Shown: positions 1 to 7,449, counted from the first letter of the stretch. The stretch: DNA of 54,524 nt from Prochlorococcus marinus str. MIT 9302 (GCF_000759975.1 NZ_JNAM01000001.1:1-54524), one strand, 5' to 3'. Notes: generated from the letters alone by a model not told the origin. Numbers and translations are program-made.

Positions 1-17
1 CTTCTATTGTATTTAAT

Positions 18-392
18 CTATTCTTTAACTTCACTTTTTTTGGGTTCCTCTGATTTTACCTCTGCCTCTATTGTTTCCTTTTTAACTTCACTTTTTTTGG
101 GTTCCTCTGATTTTACCTCTGCCTCTATTGTTTCCTTTTTAACTTCACTTTTTTTGGGTTCCTCTGATTTTACCTCTGCCTCTATTGTTTCCTTTTTAAC
201 TTCACTTTTTTTGGGTTCCTCTGATTTTAATTTTGAATTTTCTAAAGTTTTATTTTCTTCTTTACTTAAAAGGAACTTTAATATTTTTTTTAATAATAAG
301 AGACCTTTTTCAATTCTTTTTGGACCTAAAATTGATAACAAAACAACCAGAATTATGAATATTTCAGGTGAATTTAAACCTAATAGTTTCAT
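18..392 (-). CDS. TatA/TatB-like membrane protein with a 19-residue tandem-repeat tail
   Basis: The 124-residue protein starts with a short polar stretch and a hydrophobic helix (about residues 8-24) ending in Leu-Gly-Pro-Lys. An amphipathic basic segment follows. This is the layout of the TatA/TatB/Hcf106 family of twin-arginine translocase subunits, where the helix is followed by the FGP motif; here Phe is replaced by Leu. From about residue 55 the tail is almost wholly tandem copies of a 19-residue Lys/Glu-rich unit (KSEEPKKSEVKKETIEAEV). Ordinary TatA tails are acidic and low-complexity but not exactly repeated. The role in protein export across thylakoid or plasma membrane is inferred from the N-terminus only. 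Because of the unusual tail it may be a divergent paralogue rather than the working TatA. The reading frame ends in the last repeat. Confidence 0.6.
   Translation of the reverse strand: MKLLGLNSPEIFIILVVLLSILGPKRIEKGLLLLKKILKFLLSKEENKTLENSKLKSEEPKKSEVKKETIEAEVKSEEPKKSEVKKETIEAEVKSEEPKKSEVKKETIEAEVKSEEPKKSEVKE
23..229. repeat. 57-bp in-frame tandem repeat, about 3.6 copies
   Basis: The same marker (gttcctctga) recurs at 44, 101, 158 and 215, giving an exact 57-bp period. The copies are essentially identical at the DNA level, including third codon positions. This points to recent duplication or ongoing slippage or recombination. The unit is a multiple of three, so copy-number change keeps the TatA-like frame open. 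Confidence 0.95.
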
Positions 393-439
393 AAATTTTC
401 ACATTCTATTTTTATTTTAGTACATGCTTAATATTAAAT

Positions 440-832
440 CTAATTATTCTCAAAAGTTGGTAAATAAAGATCCCTATTTGATGCAATTAAGCCCTCTTCT
501 TTAAAAAACATTTCTAATTCATTGAAATCATTTATATCTACATATTCTCCACAGTTATCTAATATATTGTTTTGAGTAAATTCCCACAAATTGTCTAAAT
601 ATTCATCGTCGTCTGGGAAAGCTACAAATTTTAAATATGTATTATTTAAAGCATATTCACTAGCGAATTCAGAATCTAATCCTTCTCTTTTAGCATCACA
701 AAAAACTTTAGCAAATCTTTTACCTACTGATGTCTGAGCAGTTGACAAATCTAAATTATTTTGGAACGCTTTGACATTTATTGGGGCAATAAAAAAGATT
801 ATTGGAAGAATAAGAGATATTAAAATAATCAA
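440..832 (-). CDS. small secreted protein of unknown function
   Basis: The 130-residue protein has a clear N-terminal signal peptide: a hydrophobic stretch of about 20 residues ending near Val-Lys-Ala. The mature part is about 108 acidic residues with two cysteines that could form a disulfide outside the cytoplasm. I recognise no domain. The gene follows no obvious operon partner; the 180 bp upstream, to the dus start on the other strand, is AT-rich with nothing I can name. Probably a periplasmic or lumenal picocyanobacterial protein. Confidence 0.6.
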   Translation of the reverse strand: MIILISLILPIIFFIAPINVKAFQNNLDLSTAQTSVGKRFAKVFCDAKREGLDSEFASEYALNNTYLKFVAFPDDDEYLDNLWEFTQNNILDNCGEYVDINDFNELEMFFKEEGLIASNRDLYLPTFENN

Positions 833-1010
833 GTAATAATCTCCTTTATTTTAGAACTTTAATTCAATATAAACTAGCAAAAAATGTAAAGAATTAGGCG
901 TATTTATGTAAAAGGACCTTTTATAAATATAAAGAAATAAAATAATAAAGGTAAGTTCAACTTTCAATTAGAATTTATAATAAATTAAAAATAAATAAAT
1001 TTAAAATTAT

Positions 1011-2018
1011 ATGTCTTCAAATATAAAGCTAAAAGGAAAAGGTGTTACCAGAATCATTAAAAGTAAAGTAATGCTCTCGCCCCTAGCAGGAGTTACAGAT
1101 AACATTTTTAGGCGACTTGTTCGTAAATGGGCACCTAACTCCTTACTTTTTACAGAAATGATAAATGCCACGAGTCTTAAAAAAGGATTTGGGACTCAAA
1201 AAATCAATCAAATAGGTTTAGAAGAAGGTCCAGTCGGAGTTCAAATATTTGATAATAGACCTTATGCTGTTTCCGAAGCTGCAAAACAAGCTGAGGACTT
1301 TGGAGCTTTTTTAATTGATATAAATATGGGATGTCCAGTAAAAAAAATCGCAAAGAAAGGGGGCGGCAGTGCTTTAATTAAAGACCGTAAACTAGCTGTA
1401 GAATTAGTAAAAAAAGTCGTAAAAGCTGTTAAAGTTCCAGTTACAGTAAAAACACGACTCGGATGGGATAGTAAAGAAGAAAATATAGAAGATTTTTTAT
1501 TTAAGCTTCAAGAAGCTGGAGCAACAATGATTACAATACATGGAAGAACTAGAAAACAGGGTTTTTCTGGTAAGTCAGATTGGGAAATGATCGGGAGACT
1601 TAAAAAATTATTGGAAATACCAGTAATTGCTAATGGAGATATCAAAAATCCAGAAGATGCTCTTAATTGTTTAAAAAAAACAAATGCTGATGGTGTAATG
1701 ATTGGAAGAGGAATTTTAGGATCACCATGGAAAGTAGGCGAAATAGATTATGCAATCAGAAACATTAAAAATTTTAAAGAACCAAATGTTGAACAAAAAC
1801 TATATTTAATAATTGATCATCTTGATGAATTAATAAAAGAAAAAGGTGATCACGGCTTGTTAATAGCTAGGAAACATATTTCATGGACATGCAAAGATTT
1901 TAAAGGCGCTTCAAATTTAAGAAACAACTTGGTTAGAGCTGTTGATAAAAATGAAGTTAAAAAATTAATAACAAAAATGATTAATTCTTTTAATAATGAG
2001 AAAAATCCATTAACTTAA
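1011..2018 (+). CDS. dusB: tRNA-dihydrouridine synthase (DusB/NifR3 family)
   Basis: This FMN-dependent enzyme reduces uridines in the tRNA D-loop to dihydrouridine. At 335 residues it is full length. The N-terminal TIM-barrel start (LSPLAGVTDNIFRRL) binds the flavin phosphate region. The catalytic Cys108 lies in NMGCPVKK, followed by the GGGSAL loop, and a later strand carries VKTRLGW and ITIHGRTR. The C-terminal part is the usual small helical domain. The DUF2470 gene follows 18 bp downstream on the same strand and is probably co-transcribed. The family call is secure; assignment to DusB rather than another Dus subgroup is by overall resemblance. Confidence 0.93.
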   Translation: MSSNIKLKGKGVTRIIKSKVMLSPLAGVTDNIFRRLVRKWAPNSLLFTEMINATSLKKGFGTQKINQIGLEEGPVGVQIFDNRPYAVSEAAKQAEDFGAFLIDINMGCPVKKIAKKGGGSALIKDRKLAVELVKKVVKAVKVPVTVKTRLGWDSKEENIEDFLFKLQEAGATMITIHGRTRKQGFSGKSDWEMIGRLKKLLEIPVIANGDIKNPEDALNCLKKTNADGVMIGRGILGSPWKVGEIDYAIRNIKNFKEPNVEQKLYLIIDHLDELIKEKGDHGLLIARKHISWTCKDFKGASNLRNNLVRAVDKNEVKKLITKMINSFNNEKNPLT

Positions 2019-2036
2019 AATAAATTTTCTGTCCAA

Positions 2037-2291
2037 ATGAAAATAATTAGTAAAGAAACAAGTAAAAGAATTTGTGATCATATGAACAATGATCATCTTG
2101 ATTCAGTGCACAAATATCTTATTCATTATGGGAAGATATCAAGCTTTGAGAATGCTCATATGGCAGAAATTAGTAATAATTATATAAAAATCAATTACGA
2201 TGGCCAATCAGCAATTATTAATTTTAAAAATGAAATATCTGAGAAAGAAATTCATTCAACTTTGGTATCAATGATTAAAGAGATTAAATAA
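2037..2291 (+). CDS. DUF2470 (HugZ-tail-like) small protein
   Basis: The 84-residue protein matches the DUF2470 domain by its opening ICDHMNNDHLDSV, the pattern of an HMN..H motif followed by a Tyr/His-rich helix. In larger proteins this domain is fused to pyridoxamine-oxidase-like haem-degrading folds (HugZ type) and contributes histidines near haem. Here it stands alone, as in many cyanobacteria. It lies 18 bp after dusB on the same strand. A link to tetrapyrrole handling is only an inference from the domain. Confidence 0.8.
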   Translation: MKIISKETSKRICDHMNNDHLDSVHKYLIHYGKISSFENAHMAEISNNYIKINYDGQSAIINFKNEISEKEIHSTLVSMIKEIK

Positions 2292-2318
2292 AAAAATATT
2301 ATTTATTTAAGAAAAAAT

Positions 2319-2483
2319 CTAATTATTATTTTCATAATAATCAGTAATCTTTTTACATTCTTCAAATGTAAGCATACTTAATCTAGAAGTAGCTTTAAAT
2401 TTTAGAATTGCACAAACCGCTAATAAATCAGAACTATCAACATTAAGCGCCTCAGAAAGTTCTAATACCCTTAGACCTTTCAT
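2319..2483 (-). CDS. 54-residue protein resembling the IF-2 N-terminal domain
   Basis: Start ATG is at 2481-2483 and stop TAG at 2319-2321. The peptide opens MKGLRVLELSEALNV and continues with SSDLLAVCAILKFKA. This matches the IF2_N pattern (R-V-x-E-L-A-x-x-L-x-V-x-S-x-x-L-L-x-x-L) found in tandem copies at the N-terminus of bacterial translation initiation factor 2. It is a free-standing single copy with no IF-2 nearby. It could be a small ribosome- or RNA-associated protein. The function is unknown; the domain resemblance is by eye. Confidence 0.65.
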   Translation of the reverse strand: MKGLRVLELSEALNVDSSDLLAVCAILKFKATSRLSMLTFEECKKITDYYENNN

Positions 2484-2519
2484 TAGTAAGGAAAAATATC
2501 TATATCAAGAACTTTGAAA

Positions 2520-2756
2520 TCAATGAGCTGCATTCTTACCAAAACCTGCTACGAATGGAAATGTTTGTTCATCACCAAATATATCTTCTGATGAGGACTT
2601 AGAAATAATAGTATTTTCATTATCCGGTTTAATTTCCTCAATTTCATTAGAAATAATATCATTGTTATTATTTTCAATTTCTTCTGCTAATGAATTACTC
2701 GTACTAGAAAATATTGAAAAAACTAATATACATAAAAATAAAATAATTCTTTTCAT
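2520..2756 (-). CDS. small secreted acidic protein with a hydrophobic C-terminal motif
   Basis: The 78-residue protein has an N-terminal signal peptide (residues 1-24, ending around Ser-Leu-Ala). A disordered Asn/Glu/Ser-rich middle follows, and then a contrasting C-terminus EDIFGDEQTFPFVAGFGKNAAH that looks like the conserved, functional part. I recognise no family. The layout suggests a tethered or secreted short peptide presented on an acidic linker, but this is inference. Confidence 0.55.
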   Translation of the reverse strand: MKRIILFLCILVFSIFSSTSNSLAEEIENNNNDIISNEIEEIKPDNENTIISKSSSEDIFGDEQTFPFVAGFGKNAAH

Positions 2757-2855
2757 ATAAATAATGTATTTAATACTATTTTCTTATGAAAATAAAGTTA
2801 TTTTAAAAAAATAATTATTTTAAAACAAATCTATATAAATCAATTTTAAAAATAT

Positions 2856-3092
2856 TCATCTTTTTAACTTATTTCTATTTTTAAATCTAATTAGAAAATA
2901 AAGACCTAGTAATAAAAGAATAGCAATTGAGTACTGATTAAGAAAAACATAAATCATATAAACGAGAAATGGGAATAAGCATGCCCTCTTGAAATTTAAC
3001 TTTTGGTCTTTTGACATTTTTCTCCAATTTAAATATTCTTCCCATTGAAAAATCTTCTTCATTTTTCTACGACTATTATTTTTATTAAACAT
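2856..3092 (-). CDS. small basic membrane protein, unknown function
   Basis: The protein has 78 residues from the first ATG; a second in-frame ATG at 3060-3062 gives 68 residues beginning MKKIFQWEEYLNW and may be the true start. A basic, Trp/Tyr-rich N-terminal half precedes a hydrophobic segment of roughly 35 residues (about 38-70), long enough for two closely spaced helices. The tail is Lys/Arg-rich. No recognised domain. Confidence 0.5.
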   Translation of the reverse strand: MFNKNNSRRKMKKIFQWEEYLNWRKMSKDQKLNFKRACLFPFLVYMIYVFLNQYSIAILLLLGLYFLIRFKNRNKLKR

Positions 3093-3201
3093 AAATTTAT
3101 AAATATAATTTTATGATTCTTATTTTAATTAAGAATAATAACCTAAAATATCAAAATAAACCTTTTTCTTTTTAAATAAAATATATTTTTTTAATTAAAA
3201 T

Positions 3202-3621
3202 ATGAATTCAAAGCCAGTTTGGAAAATAGAAAAAATTGTTTTACCTCAACATGCAGACCATGCCGGAGTAATGTGGCACGGTACATATTTTAATTGGCTT
3301 GAAGAAAGCCGAATAAATGCACTTTTAAAAGTAGGGGTAAGCTATTTTGAACTAACAAAAAAAGGATTGGATTTACCCTTAATCAATACTTCAATAAATT
3401 ATAAATTGCCTTTATTTCTTGGTGAAAAAATAACAATTGAGAGCGAATTTAATATTCGAAAAAGTCCAAAGATAAATGTAATTTCAAAATTTCTTAATAA
3501 GAAAAATCAAACCTTAACTATTGCTGAAGTCAATTTAGTGCTTATAAATAAACTTAATTTTTCTATAATAAGAAAAAGACCAGATTTCTTATCTGAAGCC
3601 TTTATTAGATTAAACGGTTGA
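3202..3621 (+). CDS. hotdog-fold acyl-CoA thioesterase (4-HBT/YbgC family)
   Basis: The 139-residue length fits a single hotdog domain. The N-terminal block HADHAGVMWHGTYFNWLEE corresponds to the family motif around the catalytic Asp (D19) and the following His (H26) of 4-hydroxybenzoyl-CoA-type thioesterases. It hydrolyses an acyl-CoA thioester. In cyanobacteria a member of this superfamily serves as the 1,4-dihydroxy-2-naphthoyl-CoA hydrolase of phylloquinone synthesis, which is one candidate role here. The sequence alone does not fix the substrate. Start ATG is preceded by an AT-rich leader without a clear ribosome binding site, as is usual in this genome. Confidence 0.8.
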   Translation: MNSKPVWKIEKIVLPQHADHAGVMWHGTYFNWLEESRINALLKVGVSYFELTKKGLDLPLINTSINYKLPLFLGEKITIESEFNIRKSPKINVISKFLNKKNQTLTIAEVNLVLINKLNFSIIRKRPDFLSEAFIRLNG

Positions 3622-3663
3622 AATTATTATCTTTTAATGGAATCATTTATTTAATTTTTAATT

Positions 3664-3861
3664 ATGAATATATTTCAAGTTATTGACTCATACCAATATG
3701 AAATGGAATCAAGATATCAAGAAAAATCAATGCTTACAAATCTTTTTACAGAGAACAAATTCATAGGTTGGCTAGCACTGTTTATAATTTTTTTTTCCAT
3801 CTTTGCAATTTTTGTTTTTCAATTTCTTGAATGGGAAAGTAATGACAATAATAAAAGTTAG
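3664..3861 (+). CDS. 65-residue single-pass membrane protein
   Basis: The protein has an N-terminal polar segment of about 33 residues, one hydrophobic helix (about 34-56, FIGWLALFIIFFSIFAIFVF) and a short acidic tail. It is same-strand with the thioesterase upstream (42 bp) and the next small gene (40 bp). No family recognised. Confidence 0.5.
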   Translation: MNIFQVIDSYQYEMESRYQEKSMLTNLFTENKFIGWLALFIIFFSIFAIFVFQFLEWESNDNNKS

Positions 3862-3901
3862 GGAAATTTATTGCTTATAATTCAATTGAATGATTTTTAA
3901 A

Positions 3902-4153
3902 ATGGCTATTTACTTAAAAATAACTAACTCGACAGAGGTTGTAAAAAAAAAGACATCAAAATGGCTTACAGATATTACACCTGAAAGGATTGATAGAAAA
4001 TTAGTCGAGGATGAAGTAATCAAAGGCATTATTGAGCAATTAACATTAGAAGGTATTAAAGGAGAAATATCAGCAATTAATGGTTTTGAAGTACAAGAAT
4101 CTGAGGTAATAACAAAAAATAATTTTGTTATAAGAAAAACTAAAACTTTTTAG
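3902..4153 (+). CDS. small soluble protein, unknown function
   Basis: I chose the ATG at 3902 (protein MAIYLKITNSTEVV) over the in-frame ATG at 3890, because the latter adds only four residues. The protein has 83 residues and is mixed charged, alternating predicted helix and strand with no membrane segment or signal peptide. It lies 20 bp upstream of the Mrr-like nuclease on the same strand, so the two could be co-transcribed. No recognised domain. Confidence 0.55.
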   Translation: MAIYLKITNSTEVVKKKTSKWLTDITPERIDRKLVEDEVIKGIIEQLTLEGIKGEISAINGFEVQESEVITKNNFVIRKTKTF

Positions 4154-4173
4154 ACCGAAAATAAAAATCCTTA

Positions 4174-5046
4174 ATGAAAAATATTTTTATTATCTTATTA
4201 ATTTTTATCAGTTTTTCAATTTTTGTAATTATTAGGGATTATCAAATTAAAAAGAAAAGGCTTAAATTAAATAATGCCTTAAATTCAAATTTCTTTATTC
4301 AGGTAATTAATAATTTAATTGAAGAAAATAAATACAACTTGTTGGAGGAAAGGATAAGATTAAGAGATATTGATGCCTACGGTAACGAGGATTATAAAAA
4401 ATGGATTGGCAATCCACCTCTTGATGAAAAAGCTATTGAGAAAAATATATTAAATGGCTCAAAACGATTTAGAGAAGGGATTCCATACTTTTGGGAAAAA
4501 GTAATATTAAAAAAATTTGGAAGTACAGAATTATTTTTCGAAAAGTGGATATCTTATTGTTCTGAAAATCCCAATATTGAAGATGAGATACAAGGAACAA
4601 TTAGAAAGCTAGAAACTGAAGATTGGTTTTTATTCATAGCAAGTCAAATAGAGAAATCATGCCTAAAACTAATAGAAAACAATTACTCAAAAACAATTAA
4701 AGAAAACTACAAAAAAGGCATTAAATTTGAAAATCATTGTAAAGAAATTCTCAAACAACATGGCTGGGAGGTAAAAGAAACTCCTAATACTGGAGATCAA
4801 GGGGTTGACTTAATTGCATCAATTAATGATTTGAGAATATGTATTCAATGCAAAGATCATGAAAAAGCTATTGGGAATAAGGCCGTTCAGGAAATTTCAG
4901 CAGGTAAATTATTTTGGAAAGGTACTCATGCAATATTAGTTTCAAAATCAGGCTTTACAAAGTCTGCCCAAGAACTAGCAAACTCAAATAACGTAAAACT
5001 AATTAATGAATTTCAACTGAAAAATTTAGAAAAGTTTATTTTTTAA
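4174..5046 (+). CDS. membrane-anchored Mrr-like (PD-(D/E)xK) endonuclease
   Basis: The 290-residue protein has an N-terminal hydrophobic helix (about residues 2-20) followed by Lys/Arg-rich residues, which suggests an N-out anchor with the body in the cytoplasm. A unique central region (about 30-180) is followed by a C-terminal Mrr_cat-like nuclease domain. Visible in the latter are FE at 185-186, GDQGVD ending in D212, and the Q225-C-K227 motif, the canonical E...D...QxK core of the restriction endonuclease-like fold. Mrr-family enzymes cut modified or foreign DNA, but related domains act in DNA repair. No methyltransferase or restriction partner is nearby. Domain call confident; role unknown. 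Confidence 0.78.
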   Translation: MKNIFIILLIFISFSIFVIIRDYQIKKKRLKLNNALNSNFFIQVINNLIEENKYNLLEERIRLRDIDAYGNEDYKKWIGNPPLDEKAIEKNILNGSKRFREGIPYFWEKVILKKFGSTELFFEKWISYCSENPNIEDEIQGTIRKLETEDWFLFIASQIEKSCLKLIENNYSKTIKENYKKGIKFENHCKEILKQHGWEVKETPNTGDQGVDLIASINDLRICIQCKDHEKAIGNKAVQEISAGKLFWKGTHAILVSKSGFTKSAQELANSNNVKLINEFQLKNLEKFIF

Positions 5047-5051
5047 ATAGT

Positions 5052-5456
5052 TTATATTAACTGGGTTAAACCCTCTTTGTAGAGTACTAGTGTTGCAAAA
5101 ATCCCTGTAGCCCAAATTAGACCTCTAGCGGTTGGGATATTAAATATATATGCACCAATATATAAAAAACGTAAAATAGGATGACTCCATGCTGCAATAA
5201 TTGCAATATTTGAATCAGTTAGGGTAATCAAACAAAGAAGGCATGCAGGTGCATGTAAGCAAATACTTTCCCAACAATTTTGATGACACCAAACTGCTCT
5301 TTTCCCAAAAGAGGGTAGTTCGTCAAAGAAAGCCCTTGGAGCTGACATGTTTTTAATAGAATATCCTGCTTTAATCCTTCCTATAGTTAATGGAATAATA
5401 GATAATAAAACTACACCCACTGAAAGAGAAAGGCTCCAGGCAAAAACTACTTGCAT
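5052..5456 (-). CDS. MAPEG family membrane protein
   Basis: The 134-residue protein has four predicted transmembrane segments, the size and layout of MAPEG proteins (membrane-associated proteins in eicosanoid and glutathione metabolism). The C-terminal part shows the family-like pattern SHPILRFLYIGAYIFNIPT followed by RGLIW. The long middle loop has Cys and His residues (AVWCHQNCWES). Bacterial members may have glutathione transferase or peroxidase activity; the substrate here is unknown. It is convergent with the Mrr-like gene (5 bp apart). Confidence 0.75.
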   Translation of the reverse strand: MQVVFAWSLSLSVGVVLLSIIPLTIGRIKAGYSIKNMSAPRAFFDELPSFGKRAVWCHQNCWESICLHAPACLLCLITLTDSNIAIIAAWSHPILRFLYIGAYIFNIPTARGLIWATGIFATLVLYKEGLTQLI

Positions 5457-5575
5457 CCGATTATAGTAATATTATTAGATTAATAATTTCTGATTGTTAT
5501 CGTGATAAATAAATCATTACCTTAGATAAAAATTCTCAAAGAATGATTTAGGTTATATTTGAAAAAAATTATTTT

Positions 5576-5701
5576 ATGGATATCACAAAGCTTCTTTTAA
5601 CTATTGGAATTAGTTTACTAATATATTTTGCTTTTCTCTTTTTAGGATTTTTTCTTAAAAATAAAAATCTAAAAGCTCAGAATCTACAGAAAGACGAATA
5701 A
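5576..5701 (+). CDS. 41-residue single-helix membrane peptide
   Basis: The frame runs from ATG at 5576 to TAA at 5699-5701. One hydrophobic helix (about residues 4-27, LLLTIGISLLIYFAFLFLGF) is followed by a polar, charged tail (KNKNLKAQNLQKDE). The composition is protein-like and resembles other tiny picocyanobacterial membrane peptides, but I recognise no family. Confidence 0.45.
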   Translation: MDITKLLLTIGISLLIYFAFLFLGFFLKNKNLKAQNLQKDE

Positions 5702-5833
5702 CTGCGTATATTATCAAAATATTCAATTTTTCCTCAATATTTTTATATCTTTTTGGATATATTCTATGGAAATTAAATTTGATCCTAATAATAATTAATG
5801 GGATATTGAAAATTATTATACGGCAGCTTATAT

Positions 5834-6124
5834 ATGAAAAAATTCTCTAAATTTCTTAAAAGTTTTCTATTTATATCATTTTGGCTTATTTTATCTTCAT
5901 TTTTAACCCAATATTGGAATACCTTTCATTGGAAATATATTTACTTAAACTTAAGAATATTTGATAAAGAATTTTGGTTTGTTGTAGAAAAGATTCTTTT
6001 TGGCTTTGATATTAGAAACTTTTTAAAAGAATCACTAAATTTCTTAAGTTATGAAATACCAAAAGACTCATTTAAATATTTTCCAATTTATTTCGTTTTA
6101 AAGTCTATTTGGATAAAGAATTGA
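5834..6124 (+). CDS. small aromatic-rich membrane protein, unknown
   Basis: The 96-residue protein is rich in Phe, Tyr, Trp and Lys. One clear N-terminal hydrophobic helix (about 10-26) carries a basic start (MKKFSKFLKS), and further amphipathic segments follow. The basic N-terminus and helix could be a signal anchor. No domain recognised. The 130 bp upstream contains only short open stretches. Confidence 0.45.
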   Translation: MKKFSKFLKSFLFISFWLILSSFLTQYWNTFHWKYIYLNLRIFDKEFWFVVEKILFGFDIRNFLKESLNFLSYEIPKDSFKYFPIYFVLKSIWIKN

Positions 6125-6133
6125 CTTAAATGT

Positions 6134-6365
6134 TTAAAAGCTTTTAATAAATTCCTTAAAATTTTTTAATAAAGTTGGTTTATTTATTTTTCTTAAGAGA
6201 AATAATTTGCCTTTATCACCTCTGTAAATTCTAATTCTATTACTTAAAAAAGTTATTTCTAACCACCCTTTTTGTTCATTACTTACCTAATTCATAGAAT
6301 TTATATTTTTCCTTCCATATTTTGGACAATAGAAGTAAATTTAAAAATTCATCTTCTAATTTCAT
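6134..6365 (-). pseudogene. probable frameshifted small gene, about 76 codons
   Basis: On the minus strand an ATG at 6363-6365 opens a frame reading MKLEDEFLNLLLLSKIWKEK and ending at a TAA after 28 codons. Directly at that point a second frame carries on for about 50 codons (VSNEQKGWLEITFLSN, then RIRIYRGDKGKLFLLRKINK) to a TAA at 6134-6136, but it has no start codon of its own. The total span of 232 bp is one base more than a multiple of three. One indel near 6281-6284 would join both parts into a single protein. It is either a decayed gene or a sequencing error. Confidence 0.45.
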
Positions 6366-6443
6366 CTAATAACTGTTGAATAAAAAGATAAGAATAAATA
6401 CTTACCTTAGTATGCTATATTCTACCCAGAATATGTTGATTTG

Positions 6444-6728
6444 ATGACAAAGAGCTATTGGCTAAAGAAAATTTCAATTCCAAATGCTGATTTATTTCTG
6501 GAATATATAAGAACGGTGTTGCCATGGATTAAATCTGTTGGAGGAGTGATAGTAAAAAGAGATTTAATACAAGAATCAACCTCAAATGAATGGGATGGAG
6601 GACAGCTAGGGCTGGTAATAGAATTTGAATCAAAATTTGCTGCTAAAAAAGCTTTTTATTCAGAAGTTTTTCAAAAATATTTACAGACTAGAAATTTAAT
6701 GGAACTTGTTACCATAAGTACTCTTTAA
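6444..6728 (+). CDS. DUF1330 family protein (dimeric alpha-beta barrel)
   Basis: The 94-residue protein starts at the ATG at 6444; a TTG directly before it is in frame but less likely. The pattern is that of DUF1330: YWLKKISIPNADLFLEYIRT, a central gly-gly turn (SVGGVIVKRD) and the segment LVIEFESKFAAKKAFYSE near the C-terminus. These are small ferredoxin-like barrels usually found as dimers, with no settled function. Confidence 0.75.
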   Translation: MTKSYWLKKISIPNADLFLEYIRTVLPWIKSVGGVIVKRDLIQESTSNEWDGGQLGLVIEFESKFAAKKAFYSEVFQKYLQTRNLMELVTISTL

Positions 6729-6866
6729 AAAAATTCAAGCTATAGAAATCTTAAACAAACCTCTTATAAGTATTTATTACTATTAAATTATTTATGTAAT
6801 ATTTATCACTTCATTATCAATTAGATATTTTGCAAAATTTGATTATAAAAATAATTTTTTAGTCAA

Positions 6867-7046
6867 ATGAACTATTCAACAGAAAAAGATGATTATTTGA
6901 TGAAAACACCATATACAAAAAAAATTCAGCAAAAATTTGAAAAGGTTAAGTCATTTTTAGAGCAAAATGGATTTAATTCATCATCAGAAAGCTTAATTCA
7001 AGATATTGTTAGTTCAGAAAAATATATTTCTAAAAATGGTTTATAA
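6867..7046 (+). CDS. 59-residue soluble protein, unknown
   Basis: ATG at 6867, TAA at 7044-7046. The peptide is polar and helical (KIQQKFEKVKSFLEQNGFNS), with no membrane segment. Its end lies 3 bp from the end of the convergent Psb34-like gene. No recognised family. Confidence 0.5.
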   Translation: MNYSTEKDDYLMKTPYTKKIQQKFEKVKSFLEQNGFNSSSESLIQDIVSSEKYISKNGL

Positions 7047-7049
7047 AAG

Positions 7050-7229
7050 TCAGAATAAATTAAGAGTCCTTAAGTAATAAAAACCACCTATTAAGACAGG
7101 TAATAATATTCCAATAAATAAAAATAGGGACTTTTTTGATTCGCCTTCAGATATAGGTATGATTTCTGGCTCTATTGAAAATCCATTCTGTCTACCACCA
7201 CTTTCTGTTGTATAACCTTTTTTATTCAT
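7050..7229 (-). CDS. Psb34-like (Ssl1498 family) photosystem II assembly protein
   Basis: The 59-residue protein runs from ATG at 7227-7229 to TGA at 7050-7052. The N-terminus reads YTTESGGRQNGFSIEPEI, very close to the conserved block of the Ssl1498 family (Tyr-Thr-Thr, Gly-Gly-Arg, Asn, Phe, Glu-Pro). One C-terminal transmembrane helix follows (about 36-53). In Synechocystis this family, also called Psb34, binds photosystem II assembly intermediates next to CP47 and is related to high-light-inducible proteins. The helix here lacks the chlorophyll-binding ExxNxR motif. Identification is by motif memory, but the block is distinctive. Confidence 0.72.
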   Translation of the reverse strand: MNKKGYTTESGGRQNGFSIEPEIIPISEGESKKSLFLFIGILLPVLIGGFYYLRTLNLF

Positions 7230-7317
7230 GAGAAAAATAATTTATCGAAATTATCTCATGTAAAAAGTTATTTAAAAAATCTTTTTACATTTAGAATTAT
7301 ACTAATCTCAAGTTCTA

Positions 7318-7449
7318 TTAATTGATTTCGATCTGAGATTTCAATTTGGCTGCTTTTTTTAGCAGTCCTACTACTTCCTTTCGACCAGTTGCAAATTCAG
7401 CCTTATTAAGTAAATCACTATATTTTTTTGAGATTTCCCTGTGGTTCAT
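7318..7449 (-). CDS. 43-residue basic soluble peptide
   Basis: ATG at 7447-7449, TAA at 7318-7320. The peptide is basic and helical (YSDLLNKAEFATGRKEVVGL, then LKKAAKLKSQIEIN). It has no membrane segment. The balanced, non-repetitive composition suggests a real gene. Same strand as the Psb34-like gene 88 bp downstream. Confidence 0.5.
   Translation of the reverse strand: MNHREISKKYSDLLNKAEFATGRKEVVGLLKKAAKLKSQIEIN

Noticed and set aside
7-420. Plus-strand 137-codon ORF across the 57-bp repeats
   Set aside because: It mirrors the TatA-like gene. Its Ser/Phe/Leu-rich repeats are just the antisense reading of the Lys/Glu repeats, and it lacks a credible start context.
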